Shown here: positions 1-8,288 of the stretch, one piece after another
How the letters are laid out: each line of letters starts with the position of its first letter
Position numbering within the stretch: position 1 is the first letter of the stretch
Origin: an uncultured Moraxellaceae bacterium
Lineage (GTDB): Bacteria; Pseudomonadota; Gammaproteobacteria; Pseudomonadales; Moraxellaceae
DNA: 20,174 nt
Reading direction: 5' to 3'
NCBI GenBank assembly: GCA_937952925.1
Contig: CALFYA010000199.1
Location: forward strand, 1 to 20,174
Notes under the pieces: model-generated
Databases searched by the model: none
What the model saw: the letters and a program-made list of their open reading frames with translations, nothing else
What the model was told of the DNA's origin: nothing
Made by a program: the position numbers and the translations under genes

Positions 1-1937
1 ATGGCACCTGCTCCAGCCAATGGTTGGCCTTGCGCATTGGTTGGTGTCCCCACCCAAGCACACAAAATGCGCTCGTAGTTATTATTTTCAGCACGTGCAT
101 TCTTTTTAAACGTGTCTAACTCTGCTGCTGTACCCGTCAGGTTGATCCCAACCAAATCACGCCCCGTTCCCAATGAATCTGCCTTGATTTGATAGGCACC
201 ACTCTTGATCCCATCGACAATCTGCTGGAACTGGCTGGTATTATTTGCTGTGACTGTTTCTCCACCTACATCATTGATCAGAATCGGGACATAAGCTCGC
301 CGATAGGTATAGTCCGCTTTGTAGGAGACCAAATACTCTTTGAGCTCTTTTTGCTGATAGCGCACGATCTCACGATCATACTCCGGCAACTCATCCACTT
401 CTTTATCCGTCAAATCAGTGATTTTTTTATCGAGTTCAGCCGTATATGAAGTATTGGCAACATCGTTATCGTCATTGGCAGTCAGTTGGCTATATTCAAA
501 CGCACCAATATCACAACGTGGATCTTCAGTATTGACCACCTTGGATTTAAAGCCGCTCGCACGACTGATACTGCGTTGATCCACTTCCAAACATTGACTG
601 ACCACAACGCCTTTATCAACCAAGGTTTTTGCGGTTGCACTCGCTGCAAGCTTAGGCAAATAGCCCAAGGTATAGGCACCATAGTTGCCCAAGGGATACA
701 AAATATCGCTAAAGGTTGCGGTGTCTTGATAAATATTGGTGGTGGAATTGGTGGTGGTGGTTTTGCCGACCTGACAACGATTGGTCAGAAAGACTGCGTC
801 TACGGCAGCATTGAGCGAGCCACCCACAAAGTTGGTAAAGAACGCCATACGTTCGTTGAGCTGCGGCGCACGATTGCCCACATACTGACAGTCTAAGACG
901 CTATTAAACGCCAATACACTGTTTTGGATGGTAAACAAGTTGAGGTCATCATAGGCAAATGCGGTGTCGGATTGGTTGTTGGTCAACGTCATCCCAACCG
1001 TAGCCACACGCCCAATATTACCTGCAAGGTTGCCTAGCTCTGCTTGAACTGATCCTTTAAATCGCAATACAGCAGTAGGCTTTCCCCCCCCCACCATGGT
1101 GGTGTTGTCACCAAAGGTTGATGCAGTGATGGTTGCGGTTGGAATCCCACACACATCCACAACACTTTCACTTTGGCTGGAGCCGTTGTTGACCACACTG
1201 GTTCTGACCATGTTGAGTGTACGGGTGGTGGCCACTAAGCTATCAAGGCAAGTCATGGAGACCACTGCGCCTTTGGGTGCTTGATTACTATGCATCAAGA
1301 CATCGGTTGCCGTCAGGGATGAGGATGTCCCTTCTAGATACAGCGCCCCCCCTGAATCGGTGGCCTGTGCGTTTTTGATCTCAACACGATTCAAGATGAC
1401 TGAACCACCCGCACGAATCGCACCACCAAGATTGGCTTGCCCGCCATCGAGGATCACATTTTCTAAGGTGAGCGCCGCACGGCTAGCGCTGCTATTGAAA
1501 ATTCGAGTACCCGTTGCAGCTTTAATGGTCACTGACAAGGGTAATCGTGCAGGAGATGCATTATTCCATTGGTCAGTTTTCAGATAGCTCAATGCACGAG
1601 TGCCTCGAATCACAACACCTTCTTGAATCAGCAACTCACCGTACTTATCCCTCTTACCATCAAATTCTTTTTCTTTCAAATTAAAGACTTTAGGAGTGTT
1701 TGAATCTTCTGATTTTTCAGGATCATAAAGCTGAATCAAATCAACATAAAAACGCTCACCAGCGATACAACCGCCATAGGCTTTTTTGGTATTAGAGGCG
1801 ATAATGGCTTCACGCAATGAGCATTTGGTAAAATCTTCATCGTCCTGATCTTCTGTGGTATTGACCACAATATTTGCTGCATAAGCATTTTGGAGCATCA
1901 GCAACAAAATAGTGCTGGCTAAAACCCGTTTCATCAT
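1..1937 (-). CDS. CSLREA-domain secreted protein, second of a tandem pair; C-terminus beyond left edge
   Basis: About 645 residues are visible and the frame is open to the window edge. Residues 1-20 are a signal peptide ending AYA, then ANIVVNTT and the CSLREA motif at 39-44, as in the upstream neighbour. The body is Gly/Asn/Thr-rich with repeated short strands, typical of parallel beta-helix surface or secreted proteins. A CDIGAFEY segment near residue 475 matches the CDIGAVE segment that ends the helix region of the neighbour. Roughly 150 less repetitive, charged residues follow (DKEVDELPEYDRE and on), with no sorting tail visible before the edge. The start ATG lies 2 bases after the upstream stop, with GGAGG at 1947-1951 inside that gene, so translation is probably coupled. 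A run of nine G (coding strand) at 1084-1092 encodes part of GGG. The role is unknown; an extracellular or cell-surface protein is inferred. Confidence 0.8.
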   Translation of the reverse strand, partial: MMKRVLASTILLLMLQNAYAANIVVNTTEDQDDEDFTKCSLREAIIASNTKKAYGGCIAGERFYVDLIQLYDPEKSEDSNTPKVFNLKEKEFDGKRDKYGELLIQEGVVIRGTRALSYLKTDQWNNASPARLPLSVTIKAATGTRIFNSSASRAALTLENVILDGGQANLGGAIRAGGSVILNRVEIKNAQATDSGGALYLEGTSSSLTATDVLMHSNQAPKGAVVSMTCLDSLVATTRTLNMVRTSVVNNGSSQSESVVDVCGIPTATITASTFGDNTTMVGGGKPTAVLRFKGSVQAELGNLAGNIGRVATVGMTLTNNQSDTAFAYDDLNLFTIQNSVLAFNSVLDCQYVGNRAPQLNERMAFFTNFVGGSLNAAVDAVFLTNRCQVGKTTTTNSTTNIYQDTATFSDILYPLGNYGAYTLGYLPKLAASATAKTLVDKGVVVSQCLEVDQRSISRASGFKSKVVNTEDPRCDIGAFEYSQLTANDDNDVANTSYTAELDKKITDLTDKEVDELPEYDREIVRYQQKELKEYLVSYKADYTYRRAYVPILINDVGGETVTANNTSQFQQIVDGIKSGAYQIKADSLGTGRDLVGINLTGTAAELDTFKKNARAENNNYERILCAWVGTPTNAQGQPLAGAGA

Positions 1938-1939
1938 GA

Positions 1940-3874
1940 TTATTTCCCTCCCATCATGCGACGACGCAGCCAAGCCAATGCCAACAAACCGCCAAGTGAG
2001 CCTAGCCCCACACTGCCACCTGCGGTTTTGCTTTCAATGCCTGTATTGGAGTTATTAAGATTACCCGGCTCAGATACAATGGTGGTTTGCACCCGCACCA
2101 CACGATCGTTTTCGGCCTCAGAGAAGCGGGTCGTCGTGGTCACAAGGCTGTAATCGAAAATATCACTGCCATGAAAGCCGCCTACTTGGGGATCGTACTC
2201 CAGCTGTTGCAGATCATTGTTGAGAAATGCGGTGCCTTTTTTGGGCGCTAAGCTAAACTGCAAACAACCATCTTGCCAGCCCGAAATCGGCTCAACCGCA
2301 TTCGGCAGGTAGGTTTGGCAGAGATCTCTGGGCAGCAACTGACCATCTGCAAGCGCATCCGTCAAATCAAAAAAGACCTGCTGCTCTCCTCGCTTGATGT
2401 CTTTACCATTTTTTTGCAGACCGGTGGGCACAATCAACTCTACCGCGCCAATATCGCAAATCACGCGTGAACGACCACGTTGATCACTGGTTGGACACGA
2501 AAATGTATACGGAGACTGCCCACCGGTTTTGCCTTGATTGACGATCGGAGATTGATCAATATTGTCATAACTCAACGACAAACGAGGCTTGAGGGTCGCT
2601 GTAAAATCAGCATCCCCTCGCCGCAGTGGACACAACAAGCCTTTGACAGTGGGCAGATCACACACCCCTTCATTTTTGCTGTCATTTTGATTGGCAATCA
2701 AACGCTCAGCGTTTGGATCAGTCGCCAATAAATTAATCTTTTGTTGTTTTTCAATATATTGCGTGTCTTTGCGATCGCAACCAAACTCAAAGGCGTTGTG
2801 GTTGAAATAGGTTTCGTCATCGGCGATTTTGGTTGGAAACACGCAGTCATCATTTTGAAAATTGCCATCTTCGGCAAGTGTGGTGCGACTGCTATTGCCT
2901 GCCACTAAGTTGTTGGCAAAGTTGGCCAGACCTGAGCTTTCAAAGTAGACCCCACCCTGCCGCTGACCAATAATGGTATTGGAGAGCACCGACATATTTT
3001 GCACCACGTTAAAGGCACGACCGGCATTTTGATAAAACGTACTCGATAGGATAAAGCCTGTTCGCTGTGCGGTATTGTCATTGGGTTTGACCGCATTGGC
3101 TTTATTGATATACAGCGCATAACCAAAATCATTGGCTGGGCGTGCGACCGCAGGGTGTCGATTGTTGCGGATCAGACTTTTTTCAATACTAAAATTGGGG
3201 GCGGCAAGCCACAGTACGCTGCCTTGCATGGCTTGGTTGTTGAAGGCTTCGACTTCAGAAAACGTCACGCGACCATCGAGTGGGCTAGACAGGTACACCG
3301 CACCACCACTATTGGCGCGACCACCACTCAAACGTAGGCGGGTGAACACGACCGTGTCATTGGTCAAGACCAGACCACCATTGCTATTAAACTCGCAGGT
3401 GCCAAATGCGCCACAGCCTTTGAGATCCACCTGATTAAAAGACACCACCATACTGGTGTTGGCCGACGTGCTGCGGTCAATCACGTTAAATAAGCGATGG
3501 GGTGATTTGGTTTGGATCACAGGGTTATTGCCACCATTACGATCACTAATATCGGTCAGACTAGAGCTTTGAATGGTGGTGGTGCTGTTGAGTACCAACT
3601 CCCCTTGAGTCAGGGTGTAAGTTTTACCTGCCGCCAGCTCAATCACTGGCAAATAGGTATTTTCAGTCTCAGTGGCACGCCCGCCACAACCATGATAGTC
3701 GGAATTTTCACCCACATCATTGAGTTTATTGAGATTGATAAAGATGACGGCTTCGCGCAAAGAACACTGATTATCATCAACGTCTTCATCAGCAGTTGTT
3801 GTCACAACAATATTGGCGGCATACGCATGACTGGCCATGCATAGCATACCAAGGCCGATTATACGCTTGAGCAT
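1940..3874 (-). CDS. rbtA: Rhombotarget A-type secreted protein with CSLREA motif and GlyGly-CTERM tail
   Basis: 644 residues, complete. Residues 1-19 are a signal peptide (cleavage after AYA), followed by ANIVVTTTADED and CSLREA at 37-42. The middle has Asn/Gly-rich strand repeats typical of a right-handed beta-helix, closed by CDIGAVEL. A shorter domain with the FHGSDIFDYSL pattern resembles a bacterial Ig or cadherin-like fold. The last 30 residues (615-644) form a GlyGly-CTERM signal: GGSxG motif, hydrophobic stretch, then RRR. Such tails are recognised by rhombosortase, and their carriers usually leave through type II secretion (family knowledge); GspL and GspM are encoded in this window. 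Start ATG is supported by AGGAG at 3883-3887. It lies 125 bases after hda on the same strand and is followed 2 bases later by a second CSLREA gene. The rhombotarget A name is by motif architecture; function is not established. Confidence 0.78.
   Translation of the reverse strand: MLKRIIGLGMLCMASHAYAANIVVTTTADEDVDDNQCSLREAVIFINLNKLNDVGENSDYHGCGGRATETENTYLPVIELAAGKTYTLTQGELVLNSTTTIQSSSLTDISDRNGGNNPVIQTKSPHRLFNVIDRSTSANTSMVVSFNQVDLKGCGAFGTCEFNSNGGLVLTNDTVVFTRLRLSGGRANSGGAVYLSSPLDGRVTFSEVEAFNNQAMQGSVLWLAAPNFSIEKSLIRNNRHPAVARPANDFGYALYINKANAVKPNDNTAQRTGFILSSTFYQNAGRAFNVVQNMSVLSNTIIGQRQGGVYFESSGLANFANNLVAGNSSRTTLAEDGNFQNDDCVFPTKIADDETYFNHNAFEFGCDRKDTQYIEKQQKINLLATDPNAERLIANQNDSKNEGVCDLPTVKGLLCPLRRGDADFTATLKPRLSLSYDNIDQSPIVNQGKTGGQSPYTFSCPTSDQRGRSRVICDIGAVELIVPTGLQKNGKDIKRGEQQVFFDLTDALADGQLLPRDLCQTYLPNAVEPISGWQDGCLQFSLAPKKGTAFLNNDLQQLEYDPQVGGFHGSDIFDYSLVTTTTRFSEAENDRVVRVQTTIVSEPGNLNNSNTGIESKTAGGSVGLGSLGGLLALAWLRRRMMGGK
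1947..1951 (-). promoter_or_regulatory. Ribosome binding site inside rbtA that drives the second CSLREA gene
   Basis: The strand reads GGAGG nine bases before the ATG at 1937. The site is made from the penultimate glycine codons of the upstream sorting tail, and the stop codon lies between it and the next start. This arrangement fixes the start of the downstream gene and implies translational coupling of the pair. Confidence 0.7.
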
Positions 3875-3999
3875 AAACGCGACTCCTACACGAGCGTTAT
3901 TGTTTTGCCGCAGCCATCCCTTCCCTTGTCATCTATGACGGGTGTGATCCATGGCCGCACGGTACTTTGGCATACCTGACTTTGTCAGACAAGCTTTTT

Positions 4000-4719
4000 T
4001 CAGATGTGTGACGACTGCGCGTCAATAATCGCCAAGACTTGACGAATCAGCGAAGCTGAGGGTTTACGCCGCTGACCTTGAAACATTTCTTCAATTTGCC
4101 CCAGCAGTTTGAGCATGCGGCCTGCTTCGCAGGGGCCATGATACAATAGGTGTTCGACAATTTGTGCGTCAAATTGCCAGCCACGCCGCTTCATGACCGC
4201 ATGCAATAAGGCACGACGATCTTCGATCAGATCACCGCTAGGCACCTTAAACACCGCCGCTTGTGCCAAGCGTGAGCGCAAATCAGGCAGTTCAAGCTTG
4301 AGTTCAGATGGGGCTAAACGTGATGCAAAAATCAGTTGGCCTTCACCCAAACTGCTCCGATTGATCAAATGAAAAATGGCTTCTTGCCAATGCGGTACAC
4401 CACGAATCGCCTCTAGATCATCGAGTGCCACCAAATCGAATGATTCAAGCGCTGAGAGTGCTTCGGTGGGGGCATCCAACAGCTCAAGTAACGATACTTG
4501 GATAGCTGTCAGATTCATGTCTTGATACGATTCGCAAATGGCAGAGAGCAGGTGTGATTTACCACTATCGGCAGGGCCGTGAATATAAAGACGCGCAATC
4601 AAATGAGCATGTAATTGGCGTACTGCATCAATAATCGACACCCAACTTGGGCCGGCAAAGTCCCCAATCCGTGCATCAGGACGCTCGTCTATGGATAGAC
4701 TCAACTGACGCGTCATCAT
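4000..4719 (-). CDS. hda: Hda, DnaA regulatory inactivator
   Basis: 239 residues, an AAA+ protein homologous to DnaA domain III. With the DNA-loaded beta clamp it stimulates ATP hydrolysis by DnaA and so prevents re-initiation of replication. The N-terminal QLSLSI (residues 5-10) is the clamp-binding motif that distinguishes Hda from DnaA. Walker A is GPADSGKS at 48-55, Walker B is LVALDD near 96-101, and a sensor-type ASRLAPSEL region and an arginine-rich DLRSRLAQ segment follow. There is no C-terminal DnaA DNA-binding domain, as expected. GGAG lies 7 bases before the first ATG; a second ATG follows directly and either could serve. The gene lies 68 bases downstream of perM and is probably cotranscribed, a common pairing in gammaproteobacteria. 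Confidence 0.93.
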   Translation of the reverse strand: MMTRQLSLSIDERPDARIGDFAGPSWVSIIDAVRQLHAHLIARLYIHGPADSGKSHLLSAICESYQDMNLTAIQVSLLELLDAPTEALSALESFDLVALDDLEAIRGVPHWQEAIFHLINRSSLGEGQLIFASRLAPSELKLELPDLRSRLAQAAVFKVPSGDLIEDRRALLHAVMKRRGWQFDAQIVEHLLYHGPCEAGRMLKLLGQIEEMFQGQRRKPSASLIRQVLAIIDAQSSHI

Positions 4720-4787
4720 TGCTTGACTCCGACACGCAGATAAAACAGATCAGTGCGCAATGTTTTTCGATCTCCTGCTCATCTTCA

Positions 4788-5888
4788 TCAATCCTGACGA
4801 TCTTGAGACACAGTGGCCTTGTGATTATAGAACAGACTGTGCGCATAACTATGATGAAGATGGCGCATTAACACAACCAATACAGCCGCAACCGGCAATG
4901 CCAGCAGCATGCCCGCAAATCCCATCAATTGAGCACCTGCCATCACCGCAAAAATCACCGCAACTGGAGATAAGCCAATTTTGTCACCCAACAAAAAAGG
5001 CTGCAAAATGTAGCCTTCTACAATTTGCCCGATCATAAAGACCCCACCAACCAGCGCCAAGTGCATCCAATCCAGGCCAAATTGAAATAGGCACGCCACA
5101 ATAGCAGCAATCAAGCCGACTGCGAACCCTAAGTAAGGAATGATGCTGGCCAGTCCCGCCACCATGCCAATAATCAACCCCACTTTGATGCCCACCAGCT
5201 CAAGGCCAATCGCATACACTGCACCGAGCAGCACCATCACCAACAATTGACCTTTGACAAATGCACCCAGCACGGTGTTGCATTCTGCACTGATGTGTAC
5301 CATTTTGGCTTCATAACGTCGTGGGATCAGGGCTTGCAAGCGACTGAGCATGCCGCGCCAATCTAGCAAGAAATAAAACGACACGATGGGCACTAGCACC
5401 ACCAAGCCAAAGACATTGAGCACATTCATGCTAGAACGTGCCAAATTGGTCAGCATGGCTTGGGTATCTGCGGCGTTATAGTTGGTCTGTAGATAGCTCA
5501 CCAACCAATCAGACACCTGATCAATGTCAATTCGAGCGGTATGAATATTGAAGGTTTCTCGTAGCCATGGCCGCATTGCGGTATTGATCCAACGGATTGC
5601 ATCGGGAATATGATCTTTGGCATAAATCATCTGTTCCCAAATCACCGGCAACAGCCACCATGCTGCTGCTGCCACCCCCGTACCGATCACGACAAACACA
5701 ATTAAAATCGCTGACCAGCGTGGCATCTTGATGTGTTGCTCTAGGCGCTCGACCAATGGATTAAACAAATATGCCAATAAAAATGCTGCAATAAAAGGCG
5801 CCAAAATGGGTTGCAACAACCACAACACCCAGCCCAAAAAAGCAACGACCGCTAAGATGCATACTCTTCGAATAAGGGGATCAGCCAC
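4788..5888 (-). CDS. perM: AI-2E family transporter (PerM-like membrane protein)
   Basis: 366 residues from the chosen start. Polytopic inner-membrane protein of the AI-2E exporter/PerM family: two N-terminal membrane segments (CILAVVAFLGWVLWLL and the following pair), a long hydrophilic region of about 130 residues, then a C-terminal cluster of five or more segments with the family's PYLGFAVGLI-like and GDKIGLSPVAVIFAV motifs. The substrate is not established; some family members export the quorum signal AI-2 and others are Na+/H+ antiporters. A GTG 33 bases upstream (5921) is also in frame, but the GTG at 5888 has GGAGG seven bases before it and gives the family-like N-terminus ADPLIRR. The gene is divergent from purM and followed by hda. 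Confidence 0.88.
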   Translation of the reverse strand: MADPLIRRVCILAVVAFLGWVLWLLQPILAPFIAAFLLAYLFNPLVERLEQHIKMPRWSAILIVFVVIGTGVAAAAWWLLPVIWEQMIYAKDHIPDAIRWINTAMRPWLRETFNIHTARIDIDQVSDWLVSYLQTNYNAADTQAMLTNLARSSMNVLNVFGLVVLVPIVSFYFLLDWRGMLSRLQALIPRRYEAKMVHISAECNTVLGAFVKGQLLVMVLLGAVYAIGLELVGIKVGLIIGMVAGLASIIPYLGFAVGLIAAIVACLFQFGLDWMHLALVGGVFMIGQIVEGYILQPFLLGDKIGLSPVAVIFAVMAGAQLMGFAGMLLALPVAAVLVVLMRHLHHSYAHSLFYNHKATVSQDRQD

Positions 5889-5895
5889 GCCTTTT

Positions 5896-5900
5896 CCTCC
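5896..5900 (-). promoter_or_regulatory. Ribosome binding site deciding the perM start
   Basis: GGAGG on the minus strand, seven bases before the GTG at 5886-5888. It is the only good site near the candidate starts and is why the shorter reading of perM is preferred over the GTG at 5921. Confidence 0.75.
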
Positions 5901-5942
5901 GGCATGTGGGTCAATAACCACGATTTGTGCTTCAACATACGC

Positions 5943-5948
5943 ATTTTA
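5943..5948 (-). promoter_or_regulatory. Possible -10 element of the perM-hda promoter
   Basis: The minus strand reads TAAAAT (five of six to TATAAT), about 45 bases before the perM ribosome binding site. No good -35 is visible; CTGACT at 15 bases is the nearest. The assignment is weak and rests on the AT-rich hexamer in an otherwise gene-free divergent region. Confidence 0.3.
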
Positions 5949-5963
5949 ATGTATCAATACCAT

Positions 5964-5990
5964 AGTCAGTGCGTGTAATCCGGTTATAAT
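5964..5990 (+). promoter_or_regulatory. Probable purM-purN promoter
   Basis: A perfect TATAAT occurs at 5985-5990, 27 bases before the purM ATG. The upstream TAGTCA (5964-5969) matches TTGACA at four of six with a short 15-base spacer. A start near 5997 would leave a leader of about 20 bases with GGAG at 6004-6007. No purine-repressor-like palindrome is evident. Confidence 0.55.
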
Positions 5991-6016
5991 CGCCGGCCTA
6001 AGCGGAGACCGATACT

Positions 6017-7087
6017 ATGACCACCCCAACCTCTACCCCAACAACTTCACTGTCTTACAAAGATGCTGGCGTCGATATCGAGGCTGGGGATCATCTCGTT
6101 GAGCGCATCAAATCGGTCGCCAAACGTACCACTCGCCCCGAAGTCATGGGCGGCTTGGGCGGTTTTGGCGCATTGTGCAAAATCCCCAAAGGCTACGAAG
6201 AACCTGTGTTGGTCTCAGGCACCGATGGTGTGGGGACTAAACTCAAATTGGCTCTACAGCTCAATCGTCATGACACCATTGGCATTGATTTGGTCGCGAT
6301 GTGCGTCAATGATTTGTTGGTATGTGGTGCTGAGCCATTATTTTTCTTGGACTACTATGCCACTGGCCATTTGAATGTCGATGTCGCTGCCAATGTGGTG
6401 ACCGGGATTGGCGAAGGCTGCTTGCAAGCCGGTTGTGCCTTGGTGGGTGGTGAAACTGCCGAAATGCCGGGCATGTATGAAGGCGAAGATTATGACCTCG
6501 CTGGCTTTTGTGTCGGTGTGGTTGAGCACAGCAAAATCATTGATGGCAGCAAAGTACAAGCCGGTGATGTGCTGATTGGTTTGGCTTCAAGTGGTGCACA
6601 CTCCAATGGTTATTCATTGGTGCGTAAAATCATTGATGTGCGTCAGATTGATCTGAACACTGATGTGGGTGGGCAACCCCTCGCCGATGTGGTGATGAAA
6701 CCCACACGGATCTATGTCAAACCGATTTTGGAATTGGCTAAAACGATTGATATTCACGCGATGGCACATATTACCGGTGGCGGCTTACCCGGCAACTTGC
6801 CCCGCGTCTTGCCCAATGGTACTCGCGCGCACATCGACACCAACTCATGGACATGGCCTGCCCTGTTCCAATTCTTGCAGCAGCAAGGCAATGTCGATAC
6901 CTATGAGATGTATCGCACCTTCAACTGTGGCGTCGGGATGGTTTTGGTGGTTGCAGCAGATCAAGTGGACACTGCTTTGGCACACCTGGCTGCAACTGGC
7001 GAAACGGCATGGGTGATGGGTCGGATTGAGGCTGATGCCGAATCAACCACCGATGCGGACGATACTGTACGAGTGGCACTGGCTTGA
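6017..7087 (+). CDS. purM: Phosphoribosylformylglycinamidine cyclo-ligase (AIR synthetase)
   Basis: 356 residues. It converts formylglycinamidine ribonucleotide and ATP to aminoimidazole ribonucleotide, the fifth step of de novo purine synthesis, in the cytoplasm. After a short Thr/Pro-rich N-terminus come the family markers: SYKDAGVDI (13-21), GTDGVGTKL (68-76), the GGETAEMPGMY block (144-154), and HITGGGLPGNLPR in the C-terminal half. Length fits the family (about 345-355). GGAG lies nine bases before the ATG. The stop overlaps the purN start, so the two purine genes form one operon. Confidence 0.97.
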   Translation: MTTPTSTPTTSLSYKDAGVDIEAGDHLVERIKSVAKRTTRPEVMGGLGGFGALCKIPKGYEEPVLVSGTDGVGTKLKLALQLNRHDTIGIDLVAMCVNDLLVCGAEPLFFLDYYATGHLNVDVAANVVTGIGEGCLQAGCALVGGETAEMPGMYEGEDYDLAGFCVGVVEHSKIIDGSKVQAGDVLIGLASSGAHSNGYSLVRKIIDVRQIDLNTDVGGQPLADVVMKPTRIYVKPILELAKTIDIHAMAHITGGGLPGNLPRVLPNGTRAHIDTNSWTWPALFQFLQQQGNVDTYEMYRTFNCGVGMVLVVAADQVDTALAHLAATGETAWVMGRIEADAESTTDADDTVRVALA

Positions 7088-7728
7088 TCCGAATCGCGGT
7101 ACTGGTTTCTGGCAACGGCAGCAATCTACAAGCATTGATTGATGCCGTGCAGTCTGGGCGTATTCAAGGCTCGATTGTGGGGGTGCTCAGCAATCGCGCC
7201 GATGCCTATGCGCTCAAACGTGCCGAACTTGCAGGGATCCGCCAAGCGGTGGTTGATCATACGGTATATTCCAACCGTGAGGCATTTGAGCAGCAGTTGA
7301 TCCAAACCCTACAGACATGGCAAGCTGATTTGATTGTATTGGCTGGCTTTATGCGGGTACTGACTGAAGCATTCGTCACCCGTTTTAGTGGGCAAATCAT
7401 CAACATCCATCCTTCGCTGTTGCCCGCCTACAAAGGGCTGCATACCCATCGCCGAGTCTTGGCAGCGGGTGACCGTTTGCATGGCTGCTCGGTGCATTTT
7501 GTTACCCCCGAACTTGATGCGGGTGCGGTGATTGCACAATCTGTCACTGAAGTGGGTGCTGAGGATACTACCGAGCACCTGATGCAACGTGTACATCAAC
7601 TTGAGCATCAGTTGTACCCACGCATTGTGGGTTGGATTTGCGCCGGACGGGTGGTGTTTTTGGGTAATCGAGTGTATCTAGATGGCCATCCCATGCCCGA
7701 ACCGATTCGCTTTTGGCAACATGGCTAG
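7084..7728 (+). CDS. purN: Phosphoribosylglycinamide formyltransferase
   Basis: 214 residues. It transfers a formyl group from 10-formyltetrahydrofolate to glycinamide ribonucleotide, the third step of purine synthesis. The phosphate-binding SGNGSNLQAL motif lies at 9-18. The catalytic trio of the family is present: N107 and H109 in INIHPSLLP and D145 in ELDAGAVI. The start is TTG, sharing bases with the purM stop (TTGA), which indicates translational coupling; the reading MIRIAVLVSGNGSN matches the family N-terminus. A strong hairpin follows the stop. Confidence 0.96.
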   Translation: MIRIAVLVSGNGSNLQALIDAVQSGRIQGSIVGVLSNRADAYALKRAELAGIRQAVVDHTVYSNREAFEQQLIQTLQTWQADLIVLAGFMRVLTEAFVTRFSGQIINIHPSLLPAYKGLHTHRRVLAAGDRLHGCSVHFVTPELDAGAVIAQSVTEVGAEDTTEHLMQRVHQLEHQLYPRIVGWICAGRVVFLGNRVYLDGHPMPEPIRFWQHG

Positions 7729-7753
7729 GGTCTATTGACGCTTCAGTTGTGCA

Positions 7754-7785
7754 AAAAATCGCCTTGCATATGCAGGGCGATTTTT
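7754..7785. terminator. Bidirectional terminator between purN and gspM
   Basis: AAAAATCGCC at 7754-7763 pairs with GGCGATTTTT at 7776-7785. The intervening bases extend the stem (one G-U pair, then TGCA with TGCA), leaving a two-base loop. A-tract on one side and T-tract on the other give a rho-independent terminator in both directions, between convergent genes. Confidence 0.9.
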
Positions 7786-7795
7786 CATCTAGCAC

Positions 7796-8278
7796 TCAAG
7801 ATTGCCGTACTAGAGTGACTTGTAGCTGTAATTGTTGGCCACTTTGTTGCCGAATATCCATTTGGCGAATATGAATACCCTGTTCGGCCAGACGCGAAAG
7901 CCAAGCACCAAGCACCGCAAAATTATCGTGGGTCACCGACACTTGAGTTTGTGCATCGTCGCCATTTTGGCTGATCACCAAGTTTTGCTGGCTGGCAAGG
8001 CGCTGCACGACTTCAGTCAGGCTTTCGGTGTTTTGCTGACCGGCTTGCAATTGACTCGACTGTGATTGCATCCAAATCAACAATTCACGCTCATCGGTGG
8101 CTTGCTGTTGCGCCTTGTGCGCGGCTTGATGCGCCCACCATAAGCCACCACCCAAGATAAATACCAGCAAAAAGCTGGTCAGCAGTACCAGTGCGCGACG
8201 GTCTCGCTCAGGCAGGCGCTCATAAGCACTATACAGGGGTTCTAATTGTTGTTGGATCAACAAACGCGGTGATTTCAT
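7796..8278 (-). CDS. gspM: Type II secretion protein GspM
   Basis: 160 residues. GspM is a bitopic inner-membrane protein of the type II secretion assembly platform that pairs with GspL. The layout is typical: about 28 cytoplasmic residues, one membrane segment (29-48, ALVLLTSFLLVFILGGGLWW), a helical Gln-rich stretch, then a small periplasmic ferredoxin-like domain with alternating strands up to the end. Length matches the family. It starts 10 bases after gspL and ends the six-gene string at the terminator shared with purN. Confidence 0.88.
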   Translation of the reverse strand: MKSPRLLIQQQLEPLYSAYERLPERDRRALVLLTSFLLVFILGGGLWWAHQAAHKAQQQATDERELLIWMQSQSSQLQAGQQNTESLTEVVQRLASQQNLVISQNGDDAQTQVSVTHDNFAVLGAWLSRLAEQGIHIRQMDIRQQSGQQLQLQVTLVRQS

Positions 8279-8288
8279 GCATCTATCC

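Noticed and set aside
486..896. Plus-strand open frame of 136 codons in the left region
   Set aside because: It is antisense to the second CSLREA gene, which is open without a stop to the window edge and has a signal peptide and family motifs.
1084..1092. Frameshift at the G9 tract
   Set aside because: Translation across the tract from the start at 1937 stays open to position 3 with sensible Gly/Asn-rich sequence and the CDIGAFEY motif, so no frameshift is present in this copy.
3976..4000. Small plus-strand hairpin CTGAC-TTT-GTCAG followed by a T6 run
   Set aside because: There is no plus-strand gene upstream to terminate, the stem is only five pairs, and six bases separate it from the T run.
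5889..5921. Longer perM reading from the GTG at 5921
   Set aside because: No ribosome binding site precedes it, while the GTG at 5888 has a near-ideal GGAGG and gives the expected N-terminus.
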